A stretch of DNA of 64,000 bases from Streptomyces sp. Ag109_O5-1. GTDB taxonomy: Bacteria > Actinomycetota > Actinomycetes > Streptomycetales > Streptomycetaceae. Made by a program: the position numbers and the translations under genes. Shown here piece after piece: positions 18,022 through 25,956 of the stretch. Numbering within the stretch: position 1 is the first letter of the stretch; each line of letters begins with the position of its first letter. Under the pieces are notes generated by a model. That model saw nothing but the letters and a program-made list of their open reading frames with translations, did no database searches and was not told where the DNA came from. The stretch spans positions 3,472,001-3,536,000 of the forward strand of contig NZ_RKQF01000001.1 in assembly GCF_003814875.1 (NCBI RefSeq). The letters run 5' to 3'.

Positions 18022-18960
18022 TCAGGCTGTGACCGGTCGTTCGAGCAACGCCAGGGCCAGCCGCGGAAGTTCCTCGCGGTCCGCCGCGGCCCCACTCAAC
18101 CAGTGCACCCGCGGGTCGCGCCTGAACCATGAATCCTGGCGGCGCGCGAAGCGTTTGGTGGCACGGACGGTCTCGGCCCGCGCTTCCGCTTGCGTGCACT
18201 CCCCGGCGAGCGCCGCGAGGACCTGCTGGTAGCCGAGGGCGCGCGACGCCGTGCGGCCCTCGCGCAGCCCGTGCGCCTCCAGTGCGCGCACCTCCTCCAC
18301 GAGCCCGGCCTCCCACATCCGGTCGACGCGGAGCGCGATGCGCTCGTCGAGCTCGGGGCGGGCCACGTCGACGCCGATCTGGACGGTGTCGTAGACGGAG
18401 TCATGGCCCGGGAGGTTGGCGGTGAAGGGCTGGCCGGTGATCTCGATCACCTCCAGGGCCCGGACGATTCGGCGGCCGTTGCTGGGCAGGATGGCCCGTC
18501 CGGCCCCGGGGTCGGCGGCGGCCAGCCGGGCGTGCAGGGCGCCGGAGCCGCGCAGCGCGAGTTCCTCCTCCAGGCGGGCCCTGACCTCGGGGTCGGTGCC
18601 GGGGAACTCCAGGTTGTCGACGGCACCGCGGACGTACAGCCCGGAGCCGCCGACCAGGATCGGCCAGCGGCCCTCGGCGAGCAGGGCGTCGATGCGGGCG
18701 CGGGCGAGCCGCTGGTACTCGGCGACGGAGGCTGTGACGGTGACGTCCCAGATGTCGAGCAGGTGGTGCGGTACGCCGGCGCGCTCCTCGGGCGTCAGCT
18801 TGGCGGTGCCGATGTCCATCCCCCGGTACAGCTGCATGGAGTCGGCGTTGACGACCTCACCGCCGAGCCGTTGGGCCAGGAAGACGCCGAGGTCGGACTT
18901 TCCGGCCGCAGTGGGGCCGACGACGGCGATGACACGGGGGGCGGGGGGTGCGCTGCTCAC
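18022..18960 (-). CDS. miaA: tRNA dimethylallyltransferase
   Basis: 312 residues. Transfers dimethylallyl from DMAPP to A37 of UNN-reading tRNAs; the product is then methylthiolated by MiaB, encoded about 2 kb further on. The P-loop GPTAAGKSDL is near residue 17, followed by NADSMQLYRGMDIGTAK, GGSGLYVRG and RQDSWFRRD. The GTG at 18960 is the start that fits the family; in-frame sequence continues 66 codons upstream without homology or ribosome site. Confidence 0.94.
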   Translation of the reverse strand: MSSAPPAPRVIAVVGPTAAGKSDLGVFLAQRLGGEVVNADSMQLYRGMDIGTAKLTPEERAGVPHHLLDIWDVTVTASVAEYQRLARARIDALLAEGRWPILVGGSGLYVRGAVDNLEFPGTDPEVRARLEEELALRGSGALHARLAAADPGAGRAILPSNGRRIVRALEVIEITGQPFTANLPGHDSVYDTVQIGVDVARPELDERIALRVDRMWEAGLVEEVRALEAHGLREGRTASRALGYQQVLAALAGECTQAEARAETVRATKRFARRQDSWFRRDPRVHWLSGAAADREELPRLALALLERPVTA

Positions 18961-19142
18961 CGCACCAGTCTTGCAAACCTCGGACGCGGCTCTCGAACGA
19001 GTTACGTGACGGTGCGTGTCCGGCTTCGTTGCCCGTTGCGAGATTCCCGCCGTCGCTGCCGGGAGGCAGTGACCGGAGTGGCGCAAACGGACGCACCGGG
19101 TCACGCGGGATTTCGCCCGCACGAGTAACGTATGGAGTGGAT

Positions 19143-19454
19143 ATGGGCGTTTTTGCACGGCTCCTCGGAAAGAAGCCGAAGGTCATGGAGGAGCCGGAAG
19201 CCGAGGCACCGGCCGGTACCGAGCCGGACGGGTCCGAGGCGGAGAACGCGGCGGAGCAGGCGGCCGAGGCGACGGCTGCGAAGGGGCCTGGCGAGGACGA
19301 CGGCGGGAGCGCGGACACGGAGCCGGACATGGAGCCGGATACCGAGCCGGAAACGGGCGCCGCGGTCGTCGCCGCCGAGAGCACCGAGATCCCCAAGCAG
19401 CAGTCCGCCAGGGAGGCCGCCGACAACGAGGCCGGCGAGGGCGCCCGGACTTAA
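19143..19454 (+). CDS. Small, strongly acidic protein of unknown function
   Basis: 103 residues. After a basic start (MGVFARLLGKKPKV) it is almost all Glu, Ala, Asp, Gly and Pro with repeats such as EPDMEPDTEPETG, so it is probably disordered. The ATG at 19143 follows GGAGTGGAT. The next gene begins 23 bases downstream, so the two are likely co-transcribed. Similar short proteins with the same N-terminus are found in other Streptomyces as far as I recall; no role is known to me. Confidence 0.6.
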   Translation: MGVFARLLGKKPKVMEEPEAEAPAGTEPDGSEAENAAEQAAEATAAKGPGEDDGGSADTEPDMEPDTEPETGAAVVAAESTEIPKQQSAREAADNEAGEGART

Positions 19455-19477
19455 CGGCCCGCGAGGGAAGGTGGACC

Positions 19478-19768
19478 ATGCGTCTTTTGGACAATTTGAA
19501 GGCCAAGCTCACCCCGGCCAAGGACAAGGCCTCTCACCTCGCGCAGCAGCACGAGGACAAGTTCGACAAGCTCCAGCACGGCATCGACAAGGCCGCGCGG
19601 GTCGTCGACGAGAAGACCAAGCACAAGTACAGCGACAAGATCCAGACGGGCACGGGCAGGGCCAAGGGCGCCATGGACCGGTTTGTACACCCGGACGCCA
19701 CGGGTGCGACCGGGCCGACCGACCCCACCACCCCGACCCGGCCGGAAGGTCCGCCGTCGGCTCCCTGA
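19478..19768 (+). CDS. MT0933-type antitoxin-like small protein
   Basis: 96 residues. The pattern KAKLTPAKDKASHL, HGIDKAARVVDEKT and KYSDKIQTGTGRAKGAMDRF matches the MT0933/Rv0909 antitoxin family of actinobacteria: small, lysine-rich, helical. The C-terminal 25 residues are a Pro/Thr tail. The expected partner toxin (Rv0910-like, SRPBCC fold) is not next to it; the upstream gene encodes an acidic protein, and downstream is a terminator. The label antitoxin is therefore by family only. Confidence 0.65.
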   Translation: MRLLDNLKAKLTPAKDKASHLAQQHEDKFDKLQHGIDKAARVVDEKTKHKYSDKIQTGTGRAKGAMDRFVHPDATGATGPTDPTTPTRPEGPPSAP

Positions 19769-19789
19769 GCCGGGCGGATCGCGGAGATC

Positions 19790-19829
19790 GGCGGACGGCC
19801 GAGAGTCACCCGACTCCCGGCCGTCCGCC
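19790..19829. terminator. Bidirectional terminator
   Basis: An 11-bp perfect stem, GGCGGACGGCC (19790-19800) with GGCCGTCCGCC (19819-19829), lies between two convergent genes and is followed on the plus strand by GTTTC. Confidence 0.7.
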
Positions 19830-19866
19830 GTTTCACGGGGCGCCCGGGACCGGGCCGGGCGAGCCG

Positions 19867-20574
19867 TCAGGACCAGGTGGCCACGAGGTAGCCGACGCCG
19901 TACGGCGCGTCGTCGTACAGCAGCGCACCCGCGAGGCCGGCGTCCTCGGCCGCGCCGGCCAGGACCTGCCAGGGGGCGCGGCCACTGGCCCTGAGCTCGG
20001 CTGCCAGGTCAGCGTCGAGGTCCCTGATCGCCGCGATGTCGGCCGCGCCGAGCGCCCGGGCGGCCTCGGCGTCGAAGGGGGCCGCACGCTCGTCGAGGTA
20101 GCCGGGTGCTTTGAGGGTGCGGCAGGCGCTGGCGTCGCCCATGACCAGCAGGCCCACCCGGGCGGCCCGGGTGGCGATCGCCCGCCCGGCGTCGACGCAT
20201 CGCGCGGCCGCCAGCTGTTCCCCGACGCCGAGCCCCTCGATGGGGGCGTCGGCCCAGCCGGTGCGCTCCAGCAGCCAGGCGGCGACGGAGAGGGAGGACG
20301 GCAGTTCCCGCTCGCCGGTCTCTCCGGGTCCGAGCTGTACGTCGACGTCGACGCCGTAGCCCCGGAAGGTGCCCCGGCTGCCCTGCGGGAACGCGCCGCG
20401 CCCGGCCTGCTCGGCGGGCCCGACGACGACCAGCAGGTCCGGCCGGGCGGCGGCGAGGACGCCCAGCGCGTCCGTGCACGCGGCCCGTGCGGAGTCCAGC
20501 TCGGGTGCGGCGCCCGCAGCGACGTCGGGCACGAGGAGCGGCGGGCAGGGGCAGATCGCGGCGGCGACAAGCAT
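19867..20574 (-). CDS. Class III extradiol dioxygenase-like protein (LigB/MEMO superfamily)
   Basis: 235 residues. The start MLVAAAICPCPPLLVPDVA and the later DLLVVVGPA and VGLLVMGDASA strings fit the actinobacterial branch of the class III extradiol ring-cleavage subunit B superfamily. The conserved metal His pair of true LigB enzymes (HxPxxP at the N-terminus) appears as CPCPP here, so catalysis is doubtful. Conserved beside miaA and miaB in Streptomyces. Function unknown. Confidence 0.65.
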   Translation of the reverse strand: MLVAAAICPCPPLLVPDVAAGAAPELDSARAACTDALGVLAAARPDLLVVVGPAEQAGRGAFPQGSRGTFRGYGVDVDVQLGPGETGERELPSSLSVAAWLLERTGWADAPIEGLGVGEQLAAARCVDAGRAIATRAARVGLLVMGDASACRTLKAPGYLDERAAPFDAEAARALGAADIAAIRDLDADLAAELRASGRAPWQVLAGAAEDAGLAGALLYDDAPYGVGYLVATWS

Positions 20575-20653
20575 GGTCGGAGCCTACTTCCAGACCGCTC
20601 GGCTCACGGCCCGTCCCCTTCAAAACCGCTCGGTTGCTTCAAGATCGCCTGGT

Positions 20654-20965
20654 TTACTCCCCGTCCACTTTCTTCCAGGCCCAGGGCCAGGACTCCGGAT
20701 GGGTGCTCCACACCAGTTCGGCGAGCCGGTACGTCACGCGGTGGGTGGACATCGCGCCCTCGATGTTCGCGTAGTACGCGTCCCCGTCCCCGATCCGGTA
20801 GACCTGCCGGCGCTTCTGGCGCAGGCCGACACCGGGACGGTGGGTACAGGCGATCTCGTACAGGCGGGCGCGGGCCTCGTCCCGGGTGCCCTCGAAGTGC
20901 GCCACCTCGTCGACGTCGTTCTGGTTCCCGAGATTGCGGTCGAAGACCACCACCCAGCGCCCCAT
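20654..20965 (-). CDS. Conserved hypothetical protein
   Basis: 103 residues, starting MGRWVVVFDRNLGN. Aromatic-rich C-terminal half (YRLAELVWSTHPESWPWAW). The ATG at 20965 is preceded by GGAGAGGCGGGG. It lies 43 bases after the miaB stop and probably belongs to the same transcript; a homologue sits in this place in other Streptomyces. No domain recognised. Confidence 0.68.
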   Translation of the reverse strand: MGRWVVVFDRNLGNQNDVDEVAHFEGTRDEARARLYEIACTHRPGVGLRQKRRQVYRIGDGDAYYANIEGAMSTHRVTYRLAELVWSTHPESWPWAWKKVDGE

Positions 20966-21008
20966 GCCCCGCCCCGCCTCTCCTGTCCGAACCCGGCGCG
21001 GCGCGCGC

Positions 21009-22535
21009 TCAGTGCGCCGCGCAGCCCCCCGTCGCCGCCGGCAGCGGCTCCGGCACCCCGATCTTCGGGAGCCCCAGCATGACACCCGCGGGCCTGGCCG
21101 CCTCCGCCGCGTTCCGCTTCTCCCAGGCGTCGCCGGCGCGGGTGCGGCGCACGTCGAGGACCACGCCCTCGGCGAGGAGGTGGTGCGGGGCGGCGTACGT
21201 GATGTCGACCGTGACGACGTCGCCCGGGCGGACCTCCTGGTCGGGCTTGGTGAAGTGGACCAGCCGGTTGTCGGGGGCGCGGCCGGAGAGACGGTGGGTG
21301 GCGCCGTCCTTGCGGCCCTCGCCCTCGGCGACCATCAGCTCCAGGGTGCGGCCGACCTGCTTCTTGTTCTCCTCCCAGGAGATCTCCTCCTGGAGGGCGA
21401 CGAGACGCTCGTAGCGCGCTTGGACGACCTCCTTGGGGATCTGGTTCTCCATGGTGGCGGCCGGGGTGCCGGGCCGCTTGGAGTACTGGAAGGTGAAGGC
21501 CTGGGTGAAACGGGCCTCGCGGACCACGTGCATGGTCTGCTCGAAGTCCTCCTCGGTCTCGCCCGGGAAGCCCACGATGATGTCGGTGGTGATCGCGGCG
21601 TGCGGGATGGCGGCGCGGACCTTCTCGATGATCCCGAGGTACCGCTCCTGCCGGTAGGACCGGCGCATGGCCTTGAGCACGGTGTCCGAGCCGGACTGCA
21701 GCGGCATGTGCAGCTGCGGCATGACGTTCGGCGTCTCGGCCATGGCCGCGATGACGTCGTCGGTGAAGTCACGGGGGTGCGGGGACGTGAACCGCACCCG
21801 CTCCAGCCCCTCGATGCTCCCGCACGCCCGCAGCAGCTTGCTGAAGGCCTCGCGGTCGCCGATGTCGGAGCCGTACGCGTTGACGTTCTGCCCGAGCAGC
21901 GTGATCTCGGAGACGCCCTCGCCGACCAGGGCCTCGATCTCGGCGAGGATGTCGCCGGTGCGGCGGTCCTTCTCCTTGCCGCGCAGGGCCGGGACGATGC
22001 AGAAGGTGCAGGTGTTGTTGCAGCCGACGGAGATCGAGACCCAGGCGGCGTAGGCGCTCTCGCGCCGGGTCGGCAGCGTGGAGGGGAAGGCCTCCAGCGC
22101 CTCGGCGATCTCGACCTGGGCCTCTTCCTGGACCCGTGCGCGCTCCAGCAGGACCGGCAGCTTGCCGATGTTGTGGGTACCGAAGACGACGTCGACCCAG
22201 GGGGCCTTCTTCACGATGGTGTCGCGGTCCTTCTGCGCGAGGCAGCCGCCGACCGCGATCTGCATGCCGGGACGGCTCGCCTTCCGCGGCGCGAGGCGGC
22301 CGAGGTTGCCGTACAGCCGGTTGTCGGCGTTCTCCCGCACGGCACACGTGTTGAAGACCACGACATCGGCGTCACCGTCCGACCCCTCGGGGGCGCGCAC
22401 ATACCCGGCGTCCTCCAGCAGCCCGGACAATCGCTCGGAGTCGTGGACGTTCATCTGGCACCCGTAGGTACGGACTTCGTAGGTCTTGGGTGCTGCTACG
22501 TCCACTGCGGGGCTCCGGTCGCTGCTGATGGTCAT
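21009..22535 (-). CDS. miaB: tRNA-2-methylthio-N6-dimethylallyladenosine synthase
   Basis: 508 residues, radical SAM methylthiotransferase acting on i6A37 made by MiaA. N-terminal UPF0004 domain carries its cluster cysteines in YGCQMNVHDSE, FNTCAVREN and GGCLAQKD; the radical SAM motif CxxxCxxC is in GCNNTCTFCIVPALRG near residue 172; a TRAM domain follows from about 385. The last 45 residues are an actinobacterial extension ending in CAAH. ATG at 22535. Confidence 0.95.
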   Translation of the reverse strand: MTISSDRSPAVDVAAPKTYEVRTYGCQMNVHDSERLSGLLEDAGYVRAPEGSDGDADVVVFNTCAVRENADNRLYGNLGRLAPRKASRPGMQIAVGGCLAQKDRDTIVKKAPWVDVVFGTHNIGKLPVLLERARVQEEAQVEIAEALEAFPSTLPTRRESAYAAWVSISVGCNNTCTFCIVPALRGKEKDRRTGDILAEIEALVGEGVSEITLLGQNVNAYGSDIGDREAFSKLLRACGSIEGLERVRFTSPHPRDFTDDVIAAMAETPNVMPQLHMPLQSGSDTVLKAMRRSYRQERYLGIIEKVRAAIPHAAITTDIIVGFPGETEEDFEQTMHVVREARFTQAFTFQYSKRPGTPAATMENQIPKEVVQARYERLVALQEEISWEENKKQVGRTLELMVAEGEGRKDGATHRLSGRAPDNRLVHFTKPDQEVRPGDVVTVDITYAAPHHLLAEGVVLDVRRTRAGDAWEKRNAAEAARPAGVMLGLPKIGVPEPLPAATGGCAAH

Positions 22536-22613
22536 GGGTCAAGGGTAGGCGCTCCCGTGAAACCCTCCGTCCCGGCATCGTCCCGATGCCCCTTTCCCTC
22601 GGTCCGGCATCGC

Positions 22614-23108
22614 TCACCGCACCCCGCGCAGCTCGAGTGCCACGCTCACCGTCATCAGCGCCAGTGCCAGCACCTCGAACGCGAGCGCTGTCAGGAGCGC
22701 CCGGGCGCGGGTCCGATTGAGCCGCCTCAGCTCCTGTGTCGTCGCCACCTTCTGCCGTATCTCCTCCTGCAGACCGAAACTCGCCCCGCCGCGCAAGCGC
22801 GGATCGTCGAGGGCGTCGGCATCGGCGTACGGCAGCAGCGCGGGCAGGTTCACGGCCAGCCCCACGAGAGCGGCCAGGGACAGCAGGCACAGCGCCGCGA
22901 CGAGAAGCCGCTGGGCCGCGCCGTCGAACGCTCCGTGCCCGTCCCACGGGGCGAGGGCCACGAGTCCGGTGACGATGCCCACGAGGGTGCCCGCCGTGGA
23001 TATGACGGTGACCCCGCGCTGCTCGAACGAGTTCTTCCTGGCCCGCTCCTCGGCCAGCAGATCGGTCACGAACGACGAGAAGAGGCGGGTACGGGCCTCA
23101 TCGTCCAC
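22614..23108 (-). CDS. Small multi-pass membrane protein, unknown function
   Basis: 164 residues with three hydrophobic spans, about 31-53, 64-92 and 134-160. The first is preceded by a charged helix (VTDLLAEERARKNSFEQR) and the third by another (TTQELRRLNRTRARAL). It lies 30 bases downstream of a 411-residue unrecognised gene and is probably co-transcribed with it. The layout, short cytosolic helices bracketing membrane pairs, recalls membrane effectors of nucleotide-signal defence systems such as PycTM, but no motif proves this. Confidence 0.6.
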   Translation of the reverse strand: MDDEARTRLFSSFVTDLLAEERARKNSFEQRGVTVISTAGTLVGIVTGLVALAPWDGHGAFDGAAQRLLVAALCLLSLAALVGLAVNLPALLPYADADALDDPRLRGGASFGLQEEIRQKVATTQELRRLNRTRARALLTALAFEVLALALMTVSVALELRGVR

Positions 23109-23138
23109 CGGTCCCCCTACGTGCCGCTCCGCCCGCCG

Positions 23139-24371
23139 TCACGTGCGCTCCCTGCGGCGCCCGATCTCGAAGGGCTGTGGCCTGGCCAGCACCGTCAGCG
23201 GCCAGTCGAGTCTCCGCGGGGTGAGCAATCCCGGCTCCTGCGCCTGCTCCAGTCCCAGCTCCTGAGCAGCACCGACGACCGAGTCGCCCAGGCGCAAATC
23301 CCGGCCGAGCTCATCGAGCTGCCTCTTCGCGCGGCCGATCCGGACCTCGATCGCCTCCTTCTCGGCCTCCGCCGCCGCCAGCCGCGTCAGCGCGCAGGAG
23401 GTCGCGGGGTAGCCGCCGTTCAGTCGCGCCAGGGTTCGGCGGATCCTTCTCGGTAGCGTCCGCGGTGCCCCCGATCCCCTCAGCGCATGGAGCAGGTCCT
23501 GGACCCGCCCCCACTCGTGGCCGGCGATCGGCCGGGGCTGAGCTAGCCGGCCGGCCAGCCATCGAGACAGGTCGCCGGCGTCTTCGGGGAGGCGGGCGGC
23601 GAGGGTGGACAGCTCGTCGCCGAGCCGGCGCAGATGCGTCTCCCACTCCTCGCGCACAGAGAGGGCGGAGTCACGCAATCGCCCCAGGGTGCTGCGGTGC
23701 CGGTATCGGGCCGCCAGCTGCGCGACCAGTTCGGCGTCCTGCTCGTCGACGGCAGGGACGACGCGTTCGATGCGCGTCATGATCCGCTTGAGCAGGTCGT
23801 AGACGTGGGTGTGTTCATCCAGCGCGACGGCGAAGACCCGCCGCTCCTCCAGGCAGGCGATCACGGCACACGGAACGAGTGCCCCGGGGATGCCGAAGAA
23901 GCGCTGCATGGCCGACACCGTGAGCGTGAGGGCCCGTTGGTGTTCCGGCAGGTCCGCGGCCAAAACCTCGTTGGCCAGTCCGACGGCCTCCGGCTCCCGC
24001 CGTGCTGCCGGGTCCGGCGCCGTACCCATCCGTACGGCGCACGGCGACTGACGGGACGACCGGTAGATGCGGGAGCGATCGCCGATGGCCCGCACACCGC
24101 TGACGTACAAGCTGCCCTGGCTGCCTCCGGCTCCCTCCGGGTGGCGCAACGAGACCTGCAGCTCACGAGGGTGCGGTGAGAAGACGCCGACGTAATGCCC
24201 CGTCAGGTCGTCGATGTCGCTCCACTCCTCGAAGAACCGCCGCTGCAGGTCGGGGGCGTCAGCGGTACGGGCCAGCAGGAACACCATTCCGGCGAATCCG
24301 CGGCCGCTGAGGGTGCGGAAGGGCAGGCTCAGAAAACCCTCGACTGAGACACTCCGATCGTATGACCACAC
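23139..24371 (-). CDS. Unrecognised cytoplasmic protein paired with a membrane protein
   Basis: About 410 residues. The first 100 residues are beta-rich (WSYDRSVSVEGFLSLPFRTL, GHYVGVFSPHPRELQVSLR); the middle (150-235) contains ALTLTVSAMQRFFGIPGALVPCAVI; the C-terminal third is helical with a charged heptad-like stretch near 350-375 (AAEAEKEAIEVRIGRAKRQL). No P-loop, nuclease or kinase motif is visible. The GTG at 24371 has GAGGTGG just upstream; a GTG at 24413 would add 14 residues but has no ribosome site. Next gene in the same direction encodes the three-span membrane protein. Confidence 0.6.
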   Translation of the reverse strand: MWSYDRSVSVEGFLSLPFRTLSGRGFAGMVFLLARTADAPDLQRRFFEEWSDIDDLTGHYVGVFSPHPRELQVSLRHPEGAGGSQGSLYVSGVRAIGDRSRIYRSSRQSPCAVRMGTAPDPAARREPEAVGLANEVLAADLPEHQRALTLTVSAMQRFFGIPGALVPCAVIACLEERRVFAVALDEHTHVYDLLKRIMTRIERVVPAVDEQDAELVAQLAARYRHRSTLGRLRDSALSVREEWETHLRRLGDELSTLAARLPEDAGDLSRWLAGRLAQPRPIAGHEWGRVQDLLHALRGSGAPRTLPRRIRRTLARLNGGYPATSCALTRLAAAEAEKEAIEVRIGRAKRQLDELGRDLRLGDSVVGAAQELGLEQAQEPGLLTPRRLDWPLTVLARPQPFEIGRRRERT

Positions 24372-24497
24372 AGCCACCTCGCCTCGGGGATCGGCGTCTC
24401 CACGGGCAAGCACTTTAGATCACGATCCGTCACTGAGCGGTCGAATAGGGAAAGTTCACAGAAAGGCAGTCGCCGAGGCGTACCAACGTTCGCTGCC

Positions 24498-24960
24498 GTG
24501 AGAAGTCTTCTGCGTGTGTGGATCGCGCTGACGCTGTTCGGCGCGGGGCTCGTCCTGCTGATCGACCGGCTCGCTCCGTCCGCGCACGGCCTCACCTTGG
24601 TGCGCCGCTGGTGGCCGCTCGCCCTCGTGCTCCTCGGCGTGGGCGGGGCGATACGGCTGCTCCTCGCCACGAAACACGTCCTGCGCGGCCCGCTGGTCAT
24701 CGCCTTCGCGGGCGGCCTGCTTCTCCTGGCGACGCTCGACCCGTTTCCGGACTCGGTACGGGCGCTGCTGTGGCCGCTCGTCCTGCTCACCGCGGGCACG
24801 GCCATGCTCGTGGCCCTTGCGGTGCACCCGCCGCGTACACAGGGACCGCTTGTCACCCGGCTGGTGTCGGTGGCGGAGGGGCGCCGCGTGATCTGGCCGC
24901 AGGGCGAGTTCTCGCTGTGCACGGTCACCGCGGTGGCCAGCGGGTGCGTGATCGACCTCC
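24498..24960 (+). pseudogene. LiaF-like membrane protein, 3' end lost
   Basis: From the GTG at 24498 the reading frame encodes MRSLLRVWIALTLFGAGLVL and further hydrophobic spans (LVRRWWPLALVLLGVGGAI, HVLRGPLVIAFAGGLLLLA, LWPLVLLTAGTAMLVALAV), then the start of a LiaF-type C-terminal domain (EFSLCTVTAVASGCVIDLHG). At about 24940-24970 this stops and the frame runs into the antisense of a response-regulator start. The C-terminal half of the domain and the natural stop are missing. The open frame continues to 25823 but that part is antisense noise. Confidence 0.6.
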
Positions 24961-25034
24961 ATGGCATGCCGGAGCAGTCCCCTCGCGACGCTCTCCGCAA
25001 GGTCCCTGTGGTCCTCCACGATCAGTACGCGCAT
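24945..25034 (-). pseudogene. Response-regulator N-terminal remnant
   Basis: From ATG 25034 on the minus strand: MRVLIVEDHRDLAESVARGL and about ten further receiver-like residues (LRHAMEVDHA), the classical first strand, acidic pair and first helix of an OmpR-family receiver. The rest of the gene, including the phosphorylated Asp and the DNA-binding domain, is absent, because the sequence switches to a truncated LiaF-like gene running the other way. S. coelicolor has an intact two-component system near here (from memory). Confidence 0.65.
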
Positions 25035-25115
25035 GCCGCAACCCTGGCAGCCGGAGGGTCATACCGGGGTGACAACCGGAGGGCGATGCCAAAGTTCCGG
25101 CGCTCGGTACGCCGG

Positions 25116-25700
25116 TCACGCCGGCCGGTGGTGCACGGTCGCGCGGCCGTACCGGACCAGGGCGGAGCACAGCGCCCCGAGGCTCAGCACACACAGCACC
25201 GTCCGGACGGCGTTCACCGGCACCCACACCGACTTGAAGTCCTCGATCACCGCGGGAAGGTCCTTGGCGGTCGCGGGGTCTCCCAGGGCCGCGAGCTCCG
25301 CGTTGAGCGGGAGGTTGACCGCGACGGTGACGACCAGCACCGCCAGGTAGCAGGCGGCCGCCGCGACCAGCGGTACGGCCACCGCGCGCCGCTTTCTCCG
25401 GAAGGCCACCGCCGCCGAGGCGGCCGTGCAGGCCAGTGTGGCGAGGAAGACCAGGCCGAACAGCGCGCTGCCGTCGATCACCGCGTTGAACCGCTGCATG
25501 GCCGCCGCGTACGCCCGGTCGTCCAGCTGCGCAAGGCCCGGCATGACAGAGATGTCGTAGGCGAAGAAGAGCCCGGCCATCAGGCCGGTGCACAGGGCGG
25601 ACGCTCCCAGGAGCGGCCCGGCGACCCGGTCGGCGAGAGAGCTGTGGCTGTGCTGGCTGAACCAGCCGGCCTGGACGAAAGACCTCGGTTGAGTGCTCAT
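25116..25700 (-). CDS. DUF1772-type membrane protein
   Basis: 194 residues with four membrane spans: LLGASALCTGLMAGLFFAY (about 30-48), ALFGLVFLATLACTAASAAV, VPLVAAAACYLAVLVVTVAV and a C-terminal VLCVLSLGALCSALV. The NLPLNAELAALGDP segment with an Asn-rich loop before the last span is typical of DUF1772 (anthrone-oxygenase-like) proteins, which often accompany oxidoreductases. ATG at 25700. The closest neighbour on the same strand is a flavin disulfide oxidoreductase 257 bases upstream. Confidence 0.72.
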   Translation of the reverse strand: MSTQPRSFVQAGWFSQHSHSSLADRVAGPLLGASALCTGLMAGLFFAYDISVMPGLAQLDDRAYAAAMQRFNAVIDGSALFGLVFLATLACTAASAAVAFRRKRRAVAVPLVAAAACYLAVLVVTVAVNLPLNAELAALGDPATAKDLPAVIEDFKSVWVPVNAVRTVLCVLSLGALCSALVRYGRATVHHRPA

Positions 25701-25956
25701 GCCCTCAGTCAAGTCTCCGCACACCGGACGGCACATGGCTCTCAGACTCACGTGCATACGCGATCGTCTCGATGCGCGGGTGGCGGCAGCTCCCGACGCC
25801 GTCCGTTCGCGGCCGGGGGTTGACCGACCAGGATCCCACCCGGCGCAGACCTGGTCGGCCTGAGGGATCTCACCCCGCGTCGCCCTGGTCCGGGCGTTGT
25901 CCTGGTCCGGCCTGAGGGGTCTCATCCGATGCCGGGCCGCGTCCGTCGGTGGGATC

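Noticed and set aside
19132..21414. 760-codon plus-strand frame starting near the acidic protein
   Set aside because: It runs across two small genes and antisense to three; the shorter in-frame alternatives have ribosome sites.
20886..23456. 856-codon plus-strand frame over miaB
   Set aside because: Antisense to miaB, which has a full radical SAM signature.
25035..25823. Plus-strand frame continuing from the LiaF-like remnant
   Set aside because: Beyond about 24970 it is antisense of the regulator remnant and of the DUF1772 gene, with noise composition.
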